This document shows positions 40,901 to 49,864 of a stretch of 64,000 nucleotides of DNA, in pieces. This stretch comes from Mesostigma viride (lineage: Eukaryota; Streptophyta; Mesostigmatophyceae; Mesostigmatales; Mesostigmataceae), in the NCBI GenBank assembly GCA_009746045.1, contig RPFO01000050.1, positions 3,221,216-3,285,215 on the forward strand, read 5' to 3'. Made by a program: the position numbers and the translations under genes. Each line of letters starts with the position of its first letter. The stretch's first letter is position 1. The notes under the pieces are model-generated. The model had not been told where the DNA came from. It saw only the letters and a list, made by a program, of their open reading frames with translations, and did not search any database.

Positions 40901-43694
40901 CCAGCACCTAACGGTCCATGCAGCAAATGTGTAGAATACGATTTAAGACCCAACACTCACTCTTATGGCAAAGCAGCCCATACACATGAATCACACCATG
41001 CGCCAGATGTCACACGAGCAAGCCACAACGTTGTCGTCGGATCAGAAAGCAACAAACGTGAAAACGCTAGCGGCCCAAATCTGAGATTCCGCGGAACAGA
41101 GAAAATAAGAAAGCTCAGAAGCTACCAGCAAGGGATCGAACATAGGACCTTTGGCATGATGTCGCGGCTGTGTGAGTCTCCTGATCCGAAGGCATCTCAC
41201 TTAAGTAACGTTTCGAAACAGCCAAACTGCGAAAAACCTCTTACCGGAGAGTTTTGCCAATATCAAGGAGACAACCAGCGCAGGTCAGAAATCGGGAGAA
41301 TCCGGACCATGGTAGCTCGAGCCTGCCGTTATCTTGTCCGCGCTGTCGAGCCGTGCAGGATTATGAATATGAATGGAGATGGAAATGTGTAGCCTTACAT
41401 GCGAAATAATGGCCGGCTGACGTGAAGAGCGACTAGATGACCTAGACGGTGGGGCCGGAAACAGCTTGCTTGTTTGTGTTTCATCGTGGGCAACGAGTCC
41501 AACGACTACTTTCTCTGGGTTGCAAACTGCGGCAAATTGAACGCAAACCTCATCATGAAATCTTGACCGTCGAAATGTAACGATCCGACGACTTATGCAG
41601 TATGCCGCGTAATTTTTTGCGGGAGAGCCGTTGGGCCGGTTCCCGACGCGGGCGACCAGTGGTTTGCATTAAGTTAACTTACCTGAAGTTTTCCAACAGA
41701 AGTTACCCAAGCCGCACGATGGCACTCATCGACGGCCTCAGTCTTTTGACGCGTCGGCCCGATTTTGGGGGCACCCAATTTGACCCCAACGGTACCTACC
41801 GACAAAGGGCATACATTACCTTTCACGCGCACCACGACCCCTTCGAGTTCTGCTATGGCGGTGGTGCCGTGGGGCCCGCATCAGACTGCGGGCCCTTATC
41901 TTCTATGGCGGTGCTGCCGTTGGGCCCGAATCAGACTGCCGGCCCTTATCTTCTATGGCGGTGCTGCCGTTGGGCCCGAATCAGACTGCAGGCCCTTTAT
42001 GCAGGCGGGCCCTTAATGCATGTCACTTATTTATTCTTCTGCATACAAATATGAAGCAATGAAGTCGTGTCCTCCGGATTTTTGCATTTGCACCGTGTGC
42101 AGTTCTTGGACGTTTGGAAACATGCATGGCATATGGCTAATGTAATGACTGACTAGCTAGACCGTTTCAGTGGTTTTTCATTTGCGGTTATTTCCTCGTA
42201 AATGGTGGGAAAGCGATCGCTGCAATGGTTCTCACCACTAGACACTCCCGGCCAGCGAAGCCCGATTAACGTCCTCATCAAGCAACCTGTTTCCGGCCCC
42301 ACTGTATAGGTCATCTTACAGTCGCTCTTTGCGTAAGCCAGCCATAATTTCAATGAACAAGGCTACACATTTGCATAGTCTTTTCTTGGTTATCGGTGTG
42401 CCTTTGTTTGAATGCAGGGGGGGTCGCTGTGCCGACACAACGCGTTCAACGTGCTGGGCATCAAATGAGGGCTCTGGGCGACCACCAGTGCCCGACTAGT
42501 GTCACCACTGCCTTCCGGACCTGAGGGCGAGGCTGCAGCCGGAGCTGCAGACGTATTTTCAGGGCTTAGCGCAGCCGCCAGGCTGCCTGTGTCGAGGAGC
42601 GTTTGCTCATCACATATTGCGCAATAGCTTCGGAAAATTATATCAGCGTGTGCGTCTTAGAAAGACGAAGCGATTGTGATGTTCACAGCCGATTTCGGTG
42701 CCCAAACGAGAAAGTTATGATCTCCGCTGTCAGCCATGGCTACCTCGTGGCTCGCGGCTTTGATGGTACATTGGCTATATTGTATGATAACCCTATAATG
42801 CACCTTAGTGGTGCTGAGTTTTTTTTCACATTAATGACTTAATGAAATAAAGCTCATGATTTTTCTCGTGGTATACTGTTGGGGCAGGCGCAGGCGCAAG
42901 AAGTCTCCTACGGTTGACAAACACCATATGTAGCAGGTTCACCTGACAACCATGCCAATATTTTGATGATTGAATGAATAAAGATGCTTTTCTTGTCGTT
43001 TTACGCCTGACATTTTTGTCGGTTTAGCACTTGTGTTTTTACCACTTGTGTGCATGCTCATGTGGTATTTTTTACCACTTTTTATCACTTCTTCGGTTTT
43101 ACCACTTTTTATCACTTTTTACCACTTGCACAAGCCTTTTACCACCACTTTACCACTTTTTACCACAAAGTGGTAAAAAGTGGTAAAATATACCCACTTT
43201 TTTACCACTTTTTATCACTTTTTATCACTTTTTATCACTTTTTATCACTTTTTACCACCCTTAGACCTCTTTTACCACCTCGAGGTGGTAAAAAGGTGGT
43301 AAAAAGTGATAAAAAGTGGTAAATTTACCACCCCCGAGTTCCTAGTGAGGGTGAGCCGATGCCACCGCCTAGTGGCAAGAAGAAAGGCAAGAAGAAGGGG
43401 TCCAAGAAGAAGAAGAAGGTGGCAGCGGCAGACGTAGGTGATGGCGACGTGGTGCGCCGCGCTGGCAAGGCACCTGCTCGAGGGCGCAGCCGCAAGCGTG
43501 GTGCTCCCACAGATGCTGGACCTAGCCAGCCCACCGTTGTAATTGAGGAGGTCCCTATGGCAAAGAGGGCCAGTGGAAGGCAGCGTAAAGCTGTGAACTA
43601 TTGCGACACTAGTGGGGGTGACACTATGTCATCAGAAGATGATGTTGATGCAAGCAACCCCTCGGACAGCAGTTCTGAAGAAGATGACGTTTGA
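31958..43694 (+). CDS. TNP2-type CACTA transposase gene, with introns and insertions
   Basis: Matches the TNP2 family (Pfam PF02992), which cuts and joins CACTA ends. Exon 1 (31958-32573): MADLNCSIDDF, LPESVKEAKKVMKGLGLD, a Cys motif (ACPCEKYIY...TCPVC) and RYFPLINRFRGFF. Exon 2 (32757-33482) joins in phase to give FRLDPRFLFLALCFDGVCP, LNLPEWVFINKHF and VHDYPGFGKM, the family's DG...NLP...DYP landmarks. Exon 3 is 33676-33858. Intron 3 (33859-38210) holds a CACTA copy. Exon 4 (38211-38738) has THDKLELFSKRLPVLLRG, with a one-base shift near 38645. Exon 5 is 38994-39177. The exon from 39460 breaks frame near 39680 and is split at 40078 by another CACTA. It resumes at 43350 with a Lys-rich block and an acidic SDSSSEEDDV tail to TGA 43692-43694. 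Confidence 0.82.
34697..36195 (-). mobile_element. ORF1-only LINE inside the non-autonomous CACTA
   Basis: The minus strand holds ORF1 (35001 to about 36190) followed directly by a 3' UTR, the ACTCC-CAAC-GGAGT hairpin near 34726-34740, and a tail of TTCAA repeats at 34697-34715. There is no RT frame. The CACTA sequence resumes at about 36200, where homology to 42030-42050 restarts. The target duplication was not resolved. Confidence 0.8.
35001..36190 (-). pseudogene. L1-like ORF1 protein, one frame break
   Basis: Long ORF1 of the second subfamily. The N-terminal part reads LDTLTTERILVCVFHGTHAS, then SIRSLLKEALEEHVDPIAADVAAIGGTLTAELP and a Pro-rich stretch caused by GGTGGAGGT repeats. A frame shift near 35615-35700 leads to TAQAVKDIAAKPAPAGLAGD and ADMLKQHTTSTTSAVAAQLQ. 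Then come an RRM-like region (ILKNFDLVEGENSEKLARAF, ILARMGLLGEIKLTAHCLP) and DDDLTLAQQQRRRELWPTYL. ORF1 proteins of L1 type coat LINE RNA as chaperones. The start is unclear because the element appears slightly 5' truncated. Confidence 0.75.
40401..42868 (+). mobile_element. First-family CACTA derivative without right terminus
   Basis: Starts CACTAGGAACTCGGCTTTGAG and follows the left arm of the host element, in inverse of 36195-38129. It includes a 50-bp tandem repeat (41872-42010, three units). It keeps a piece of transposase exon 6 with its acceptor (about 42390-42475, compare 39430-39500). It ends with about 90 bp like the right-end 3' UTR (42780-42868, compare 43741-43857), but the right terminus itself is missing. 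It is an internal-deletion derivative later truncated. Confidence 0.75.
41872..42010. repeat. 50-bp tandem repeat (three units)
   Basis: Three near-identical 50-bp units beginning GGGCCCG(A/C)ATCAGACTGC, at 41872, 41922 and 41972. The inverted relative at about 36245-36345 has two units. Copy-number difference between derivatives indicates slippage. Confidence 0.85.
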
Positions 43695-44202
43695 TTTAAT
43701 TTGGGCATGACAGCATTGTTTATGGAATGATGTGCTGTTTTATATTGTATGACAACCCTATATTGCACCTTTGTGCACCCTATAATGCATATCAAAGTGG
43801 TGTTGAGTTTTTTTTCACGTTAAGGACTTAATGAAATAAAGCTCATGATTTTTCTCGTGTTACTACACTCTTGGTGAGAAATTTCTCACCACGTTGACTT
43901 GTGATTTTTCTCGTGTTAGTGATTTTTCTCGTGTTGGTGAGAAACTTCTCAATTGTCTCAATTTTCTCACTTTTTCTCACTTTTTCTCACCCATTCTCAC
44001 CTTTTTTCTCACTTTAGGGTTTTTTCTCACCCCAATCTCACCAAACCCCCCTTTTTCTCACCAAAATCTCACCCTGGTGAGATTTTTTGCCTAGCGTTTG
44101 CGGAAAAAAATTGAGATTTTTCTCAATTTTCTCAAAAAATTCTCACAAAGGGTGAGAAAATTGAGGGTTTTGAGAATTTTCTCAGAAATTGAGTTCCTAG
44201 TG
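43695..44202 (+). repeat. Transposase 3' UTR and right end of the CACTA element
   Basis: After the transposase stop come AATGAAATAAAG (near 43830, a plausible polyadenylation signal), then CTCAC-rich subterminal repeats. The terminus is GAGTTCCTAGTG, ending at 44202. The reverse complement of the whole block matches 34211-34696. Confidence 0.85.
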
Positions 44203-44548
44203 TAGACACGGCCCTGGCTCGGTCTGGCCGGCCCCCAGCGGCTTGGCCAGCCGGGGCGGTGCCCACATCCTGGCCTGGCCTGCCGGCCCCAAGGACATGA
44301 ATTCCCAGAAAGGTTGGTAAGCCTGCCATGAACTATACCAGTCAGTTGAGGACAAGAAGAGGTGGCAGACCATTGTCCAGCAGGCCGGCCCACAAGCTGG
44401 CCAGCAAACCCGCCCCCTCCCCCAGGAGGAAGGGGCGCTTTGCTCATGAGAAGAGTAGTCAAGGGATTTTCCGTAGATTGGCTTATAGAGTTAGCTTAGT
44501 TAGGTTTCGCGGCTTCGCTCACCTCCATCCATCAAGCAAGGGAATACG
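44203..44548 (+). repeat. Dispersed repeat shared with 2180-2510
   Basis: Right flank of the CACTA element. It resembles 2180-2510, including the RRKGRFA/KRKGRLA-type short frame end and the trailing CAAGCAAGGGAATACGTGCTAC string. A minus-strand LINE tail begins right after it. Family unknown. Confidence 0.5.
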
Positions 44549-44614
44549 TGCTACATTAATTAATTAATTAGTTAGACTCGTGCTCCCGTTGGGGAGTCAC
44601 GGAGCATTAACCCC

Positions 44615-44908
44615 GATGGATGGATGGATGGATGGATGGATGGATGGATGGATGGATGGATGGATGGATGGATGGATGGATGGATGGATGGATGGATGGA
44701 TGGATGGATGGATGGATGGATGGATGGATGGATGGATGGATGGATGGATGGATGGATGGATGGATGGATGGATGGATGGATGGATGGATGGATGGATGGA
44801 TGGATGGATGGATGGATGGATGGATGGATGGATGGATGGATGGATGGATGGATGGATGGATGGATGGATGGATGGATGGATGGATGGATGGATGGATGGA
44901 TGGATGGG
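44615..44908. repeat. (GATG)n tetranucleotide array, about 73 copies
   Basis: An uninterrupted 294-bp run. The related LINE 3' end at 47594-47609 carries only about four copies, so the array expanded after or before insertion of this copy. Met/Asp/Gly/Trp and His/Pro/Ser/Ile repeat frames here are artefacts. Confidence 0.95.
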
Positions 44909-44990
44909 TGCAAACAGTCCTACCGGTCTAATCTATCTACATCAGCTACCTACGACATCTATCTAACAACATTCGAACTACAACATCTAT

Positions 44991-45400
44991 CTAGACAGCC
45001 GCACGCTGCCCTAGGGGAGCTGTCTGGCGTGCCTCCCACGGGTTTGCACACGCGGGCGCTTCCCCACTGGGGGGGGCTCGTTGTCCTCTATGACCTGGGC
45101 CCACTTGGCCTTGTCCATCATCTTCTTCCAAATCACGGAGAGCCGGGCCTAGGCCCCCCATGTCCTCTATACTGAGCTGTTCTTGGAAGGTGCGGGCCTT
45201 GCGGCGTCTAACATCACTCGGCCCGGCCCACGTCAGGAGGTGCCGGCCAGGCTGAGCTGGTCGCAGTCCTGCGGGGGGGCCACGTGAGGTGTCTACCTGG
45301 TTGGTGCGAGCTAGGTGCCCTACTAGCTGCAGGCATCGCTGCTTAATGGTGCTGGTGATATATGGCATGCCCTGGTATACAGGTCCTCATTACGTGCTAC
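44991..45400 (-). pseudogene. LINE ORF2 C-terminal fragment
   Basis: Contains ITSTIKQRCLQLVGHLART and HLLTWAGPSDVRRRKARTF, like the C-terminal extension of L1-like RTs (R...L.GHLAR...GP..RRR). In another frame is a segment equivalent to the M.DK.KWA block. Frames are shifted, and only the final part of the RT protein remains. It is related to, but different in sequence from, 47788-48198. Confidence 0.65.
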
Positions 45401-45420
45401 ATGATCTCCCCATGGGGCTC

Positions 45421-47200
45421 TAATTAATTAATTAAACTCGTGCTCCCGTTGGGGAGTCACGGAGCACCGAAGTGCTTTTAATCCCTGTGTGTGCACTACA
45501 GGAGAAAGGGCAGAGACCCCCAGTCTCCTTCATGCCAAAGGCATGCCACAGCCGCAATCGGGCGCAGCTAGCTAAAAGGACAGGCTAACGATCCGGCAAA
45601 CTGTGGGTGCAATAAGACCCATGTGAGCATATCATAGCAAGGAGCGTGGGCAAGTAATCTGAACATAGCCAGGGCGTAGCATGGCTGTACTAGGACTAGG
45701 CTAAGGCTATGGCTGGTTGTGTACCGTGCGTTGGCGGCACGTGACTAGGTGTGTTGGCACAGCTAGGCAACAGTCTAGGCATGGCTGCCTTAGCGGCAGT
45801 GACGCCAATGGTTACAAGCTAGGGCTATTCTAGCCCGCTGGGGGCGTCCACATCTTGTGGTTGATCATCAGGTCCCCGCCCCTCCAGTACACCTTGGGCT
45901 TCTGGGGGTCCTGCTTATGGCGGAGGTATTCCGGCCACAGGTCGCGTCGCTGCTGTTGCTGAGCGGGGGTGAGGTCGTCATCCAGCGTCCAGGTGAGGTC
46001 GTGCAACCGCTTGCGACGAGAGAGGAACCGCTGCTTATCCTCAGGGGAGGGGAAGGTGAGTAGGACTGGTGGGGGAGCCGCCTTGTCCCGTGAGTGGGGA
46101 AGGCGGTGGCACCCACGCAGTTCTACCTCACCTACCAGGCCCATGAGGGTAAGAAGCTGGTTCTTGAGCTCGTCAGCAAGAGAGGTTGACGTCTCACCTG
46201 GCTTCTGGGGGAAGCGACGTAGCACCACTCGGCACTCGCGGCGAGCGCGGTCGGTGACCTCCCGTTGCTGGGCCTGGCGGTGGTCCTCCAGCTCCTGGAG
46301 CTTTGTGGCGATGGCGTCGGTGGTGGAGGCGGTCGCTGACCGCAGCAGGTCCGCGTAGGAGAGCGGCGGGAGGTCGCCAGCATCCTGCCGGGGTGGCTGG
46401 GATGCAATGGTGGCCGTCTGCTCCGCTATCTTGGGGACCTGTGTGGCCAGGGCCTCGGTGTGGGCGGTGATGGCCTCAAGCTTCTTCAGGAGCACGCCAC
46501 ACTTGCCCTCCACCTGGTTAAGGCGAGAGACAAGTGCAGCATGCGTTTCCGAAGCCTGCGCCGCGGTGTGTAGCGCCGTGAACTGTGGTTGTAGCTTGTG
46601 GACGACCTTGGTTTCCACGTTGGAGACCCGGGCCTCGACCGTGTTGAGCGTGGTGTTCAGCGAGGTCATCTTCTCGGCCAGCGGCCAGGTCACGTGCTCC
46701 TCCAGCACTGCGCGGATGTCATCCTTGCAGAGGGAGGAAGCCGATGGGGCTGCCGGCTGTGCGGGGGCGGGGGCGCTGAGCGCTCTGTTGAGGTCGCCGA
46801 GGCTGCGCTGGTAGTGGCTGGTCAAGATAAACAGGCGTTGGCGTGGTTCGTCATAAGTGTAGAGCCAGGACGTGTCGCGGTAGTCGATAGCCGCCCCCCC
46901 CTTCGGGGGCACGAATCGAGCTTCCGTTCCTGTGCGAGGAACTGGAGGACCTCGACGACTTCCTGCGGCGACAGCGCCTGCCACTCGAGGAGGGAGAACT
47001 GTCTGTCGCCGGGCAAGAATTTGCTCCATTTGTGGCGATCGTGGCATGGCTTCTTGGGCTCAGGCGAGGCGCTTGGCGAGGGTTTGGCGGGTAAGCCTGG
47101 CGGCTGAACAATGGCGAGGGCGAGAGGGTTGGGCTGGGCGCTGGGAAGCTGTGCCAGCTCCTTTTCCAGCCCTCGTTTTGCTTTGGTAGTCGTCATAGCT
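45421..47200 (-). mobile_element. Long ORF1-only LINE copy
   Basis: Minus strand: full-length ORF1 (47196 to 45830), then about 390 bp of 3' UTR, the terminal hairpin and a TTAA tail (45421-45436). The 3' 730 bp are nearly identical to 1414-2166. There is no ORF2. The two copies share the same ORF1-to-tail junction, so the source element already lacked RT. A convincing target duplication was not found. Confidence 0.85.
45830..47196 (-). CDS. L1-like ORF1 protein (coiled coil, RRM-like, C-terminal domain)
   Basis: About 455 codons, with one frame break near 46895 at a run of eight C. N-terminus MTTTKAKRGLEKELAQLPS, with a helix FSLLEWQALSPQEVVEVLQF. After the break come GAAIDYRDTSWLYTYDEP and a coiled coil (SLNTTLNTVEARVSNVETK, ALVSRLNQVEGKCGVLLKKL). 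Then an RRM-like fold (RRECRVVLRRFPQK, GEVELRGCHRLPHSR, VLLTFPSPEDKQRFLSRRK) and the C-terminal block DLTPAQQQQRRDLWPEYL. This order matches L1 ORF1p, a trimeric RNA chaperone. The start at 47196 gives the longest natural N-terminus. The homopolymer break may be an assembly error, in which case the gene is intact. Confidence 0.78.
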
Positions 47201-47501
47201 GGTCACGTGCGTAACTTTGTCTATACTGCGTGCATGGCAGCCGTAACCGTTTATACTGGCAAGTGCGTCTTAGAAAGGCGCATCGAATGCAAGTGGTCTG
47301 ACCGAATTTGGGGCTCAGACGCAAAAGATCTGAACTCCGCCGTCAGCCATACCGCCGTCAGCCATTTTCGTTCGGTCCGTCTTTACATGCGCGTAGGCCC
47401 CCATGGATGATGCTTTCACTATTTAGCCGCGCCCAGCCTACAATGGGGCATGGAGTCATGTTATAATTTAAGGGGAGGGGACATGCCTAAAAGGGCACTT
47501 T
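47201..47501. other. Non-coding flank with two shared repeat pieces
   Basis: 47255-47370 resembles 42640-42770 (both contain GTGCGTCTTAGAAAG and end CCGTCAGCCAT-like). 47400-47440 resembles the reverse complement of 4795-4870. No gene is supported. Confidence 0.5.
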
Positions 47502-47650
47502 TCTGGAAACCATTAATTAATTAATTAATTAATTAATTAATTAATTAATTAGACTCGTGCTCCCGTTGGGGAGTCACGGAGCATTAACCCCGATGGATGG
47601 ATGGATGGGTGCAAACAATCCTACCGGTCTAATCTATATCTGGAAACCAT
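47502..47650 (-). mobile_element. Very short LINE 3' end with 12-bp target duplication
   Basis: TCTGGAAACCAT at 47502-47513 and 47639-47650 flanks 125 bp. The insert is a TTAA tail, the shared 31-bp terminus with the hairpin, four GATG units and a further short stretch matching 44549-44940. It is a severely 5'-truncated copy of the RT-type LINE at 44.5 kb. Confidence 0.9.
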
Positions 47651-48913
47651 ACCTATAAGTAAGTAAGTAAGTACTTGCGTGTCATGCGCAAAGGCATGCC
47701 ACGGAGTACTATGCTAATCTCATTAGAAAAATAATTACACAAAAGTTTCAACAAATATCGTCTGCATCATCCCCCAACCGTTAAGCACTAGATGGGGATG
47801 TAATCCTCATCCGAGCTGTCCTCTACTGTAATGGCAGACGAGGCGGTAGTGTAGCGGCTATCCTCAGGACCAATAACCTCCACCTGCGGACTTCTACCCT
47901 GGCTAGCAACGGGCCGCGGGGCCCGTGGGGAGAAAACAGGAGCATACCCCTCGGGAAGGTGCTTATCGCAGATGGCAGCCCATTTCTCCTTGTCAATCAT
48001 GCGGGCGCGGAGTACGGATAGTCCCAGAAGCCCTGCATCTTCAAGCAGTTGCGTCACATAGGTCCGGGTCGCGCCGCGCCGGTGCCCGGCGCGCGCAAGT
48101 TTGCCAGTGGGTTGCGATGGGACAAGGGGACCCTGCCATAGGAGGAGGTGTCTACGTACCTGGTTGGCCCGTCTTAAGCCCCCCGGCAGGGCCCACATCG
48201 GTATTCACCTGGTCTGTGCGCGGGCGAGATGGCCGGCAAAGAGGAGGCGGCGGTGTCGGATGGTATGGGTGACAAGAGGGAGCTCGCAGTAGAGCTCGGC
48301 CGGCCCGGGTGCGGCGTTCTTGGTAGCGGACGCCGAGGATATGACGGAGCATTCGAGTGACGGTGCCGTCAAGCTGCTGGCTCAGCGCCTGGTCCAGGGT
48401 CCACGCCTCGCAGCCATAAAGGAGGATGCTGAGGACAAGGGCCTTGAACAGAATGCGCTTGCGTCGCTCACTCAGGTAGCGACAGGTCCAGAACCTGTCG
48501 AGGCGGCGGAGGCCGCCCAGGCCTGGCCAATGCGGGTGTTGATGTCGTCGGCCGTGGAGGGAAGCCAGCTGCCAAGGAGCTTGAAGCGAGTCGCCGGGGG
48601 GACGGGGCTGCCGTCCAGCAAGAGGAGGGTGGGTGGGGCTATCCCAGCAGGGAAGCCGATGGCCATGACCTCCGTTTTCTTGCTGATCATAAGCCCCACC
48701 GCCCGCGCTTCCAGTGATAAGCTGTCTAGCCACAGTTGGGCTGACTCCGGGGTTTCCACGAGTGTCGTGTCATCAGCGTAGATCAGATCGCTCAGGCGGT
48801 AGGGTGGGTCAACCCCGCCGTAGCTGGCGTACTCCGTGACCTCGATCCCCGGCGGGCGCCCCTCCACCCGGGCGAAGCGGGCTTGTGCACGCCGCATAAT
48901 ATACCATACCTAT
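47646..48913 (-). mobile_element. 5'-truncated RT-type LINE with 11-bp target duplication
   Basis: ACCATACCTAT at 47646-47656 and 48903-48913 flanks a minus-strand copy of about 1246 bp. The tail is a CTTA/TAAG repeat rather than TTAA. The left duplication overlaps the right duplication of the small insert at 47502-47650, so two events hit the same spot. Confidence 0.88.
47788..48902 (-). pseudogene. L1-like LINE reverse transcriptase, C-terminal half
   Basis: Starts within RT: the catalytic box LIYADDTTLVETPESAQ (near 48765-48800), then LSLEARAVGLMISKKTEVMA and FKLLGSWL. After a frame shift near 48560 comes the thumb region RKRILFKALVLSILLYGCEAW and GTVTRMLRHILGVRYQ. After another shift near 48200 come the C-terminal GPLVPSQPTGK, TYVTQLLEDAG and MIDKEKWAAICDK, ending in an acidic VEDSSDEDYIPI. 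The pattern SILLYGCEAW is typical of apurinic-endonuclease LINEs. The endonuclease and RT N-terminus are missing through 5' truncation. Confidence 0.8.
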
Positions 48914-49864
48914 GCATGTGCTAAAAATCCAATGATGGTTGGGGACCATGAATATGAGATTAAAAAAAAAAAATTTAGCCACTTGGGGCCGGGGGGACCC
49001 GTACTAGCCCCCACCATACACCGGTAACGCGCTAAAAATAGAAAAGGCGCAGTTTTAGTCACTAAGTTTTTCCTAGGGCGGTGGGCAAACATATTGGGAC
49101 CAAATCACACATTCGATCCCATATATATAGTTCCCTGACTTTTGAAAAAGTCTGCCTAATTTTGAGGACAGAATAATCAGGTTTAGACACATTGATGGAT
49201 TTTCCCGCAAAATGGGTACTTTTTCCCACAAAAAAAAATCAAATCATAAACACATGGAATAGTAGTGCCAGTCATGTATTCCCAAGTACTAGAGGTTGGG
49301 GGACATGCAGCCCCAAATTTTCAGTTCATTCTGACAAGCGCAGCCATATTCGATAGATATTCCTAGATCACCACCTGTGATGACGCTGACGGAGGTTTTA
49401 GCTAGTATTTAACCACACTAACAGCCCTTTATACATCTAAGCCACGTGAAAACTGGCCAAACCACATACTACCATCCTCTGCACATATGGTACCTCCTAT
49501 GTTCAAGGTTTGACGACGTTCTGACAAGAACCGCCCAAGTTACAACCATATCAAGACGGCCACCCATGTAGACACTACAAGGAAAGTTTAGTAACCATTC
49601 AGCCCCATGCACTAGCAGCACCTTCTTCATCATCGACAACTACAAACTGACCAAAGCCCATATAGTTAACTCCTGCACGCTGACGGCAACACATGCTCAA
49701 CGTGGGCCGGGGGTCATTGTTGTCTGTGACAAGAACTACTCAAGTTGATGGGTTTCCTATATGACCTCCTGACAAGGCGATAAGGACAACTCAGTAAGTT
49801 AGTAATCCCACAGTGCCACTTCATATGCCATCGATCCAACATGCACCAAAACCATGAGCACTGG
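48914..49864. other. Non-coding stretch
   Basis: AT-rich sequence with a run of A at 48961-48972. No open frames of interest and no repeat recognised within the window. Confidence 0.5.

Larger units (their letters stand above)
40079..43347. mobile_element. Second-family CACTA element splitting a transposase exon
   Basis: Ends are CACTAGGAACTCGGGGGTG at 40079 and its complement ending at 43347, flanked by AG on each side (40077-40078 and 43348-43349). Subterminal arrays use GTGGTAAAA/GTGATAAAA (40090-40397 and 43034-43335), unlike the GTGAGAAA arrays of the host element. Removing the insert and one AG joins a frame reading MPQFEVIEE to GEPMPPPSGKKKG. No transposase gene of its own is visible, so it is non-autonomous. 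It contains a fragment of the first family (40401 to about 42868). AT-rich sequence with AATGAATAAA near 42975 may be a relic 3' UTR. Confidence 0.85.
19180..44202 (+). mobile_element. Autonomous-type CACTA DNA transposon, 25 kb with nested insertions
   Basis: The left end is CACTACGGGAACTCGG at 19180 and the right end is the reverse complement of CACTAGGAACTC, ending at 44202. Both sides are flanked by TA. Subterminal arrays of GTGAGAAA-type motifs lie at both ends. Inside are two divergent genes: an accessory gene (minus, 20.2-31.4 kb) and a TNP2-type transposase (plus, 31958-43694). They share a promoter region at 31446-31957. Subtracting the copia element, the 34.2-kb CACTA and the 40.1-kb CACTA leaves about 9.8 kb, a usual size for an autonomous CACTA. 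Frame continuity across two of the insertions supports this being one original element. The left terminus has a CG insertion relative to the others. Confidence 0.85.
44549..45415 (-). mobile_element. LINE ORF2 3' end with expanded GATG array
   Basis: Minus strand: end of an RT ORF (44991-45368), then a GATG/CATC tetranucleotide array (44615-44908). The shared 31-bp terminus (GTGACTCCCCAACGGGAGCA region) follows, then a TTAA tail at 44549-44570. It is 5' truncated next to the tail of another LINE at 45421. Confidence 0.8.

Noticed and set aside
44572-45175. Met/Asp/Gly/Trp and His/Pro/Ser/Ile repeat proteins
   Set aside because: They are translations of the GATG tetranucleotide array in several frames.
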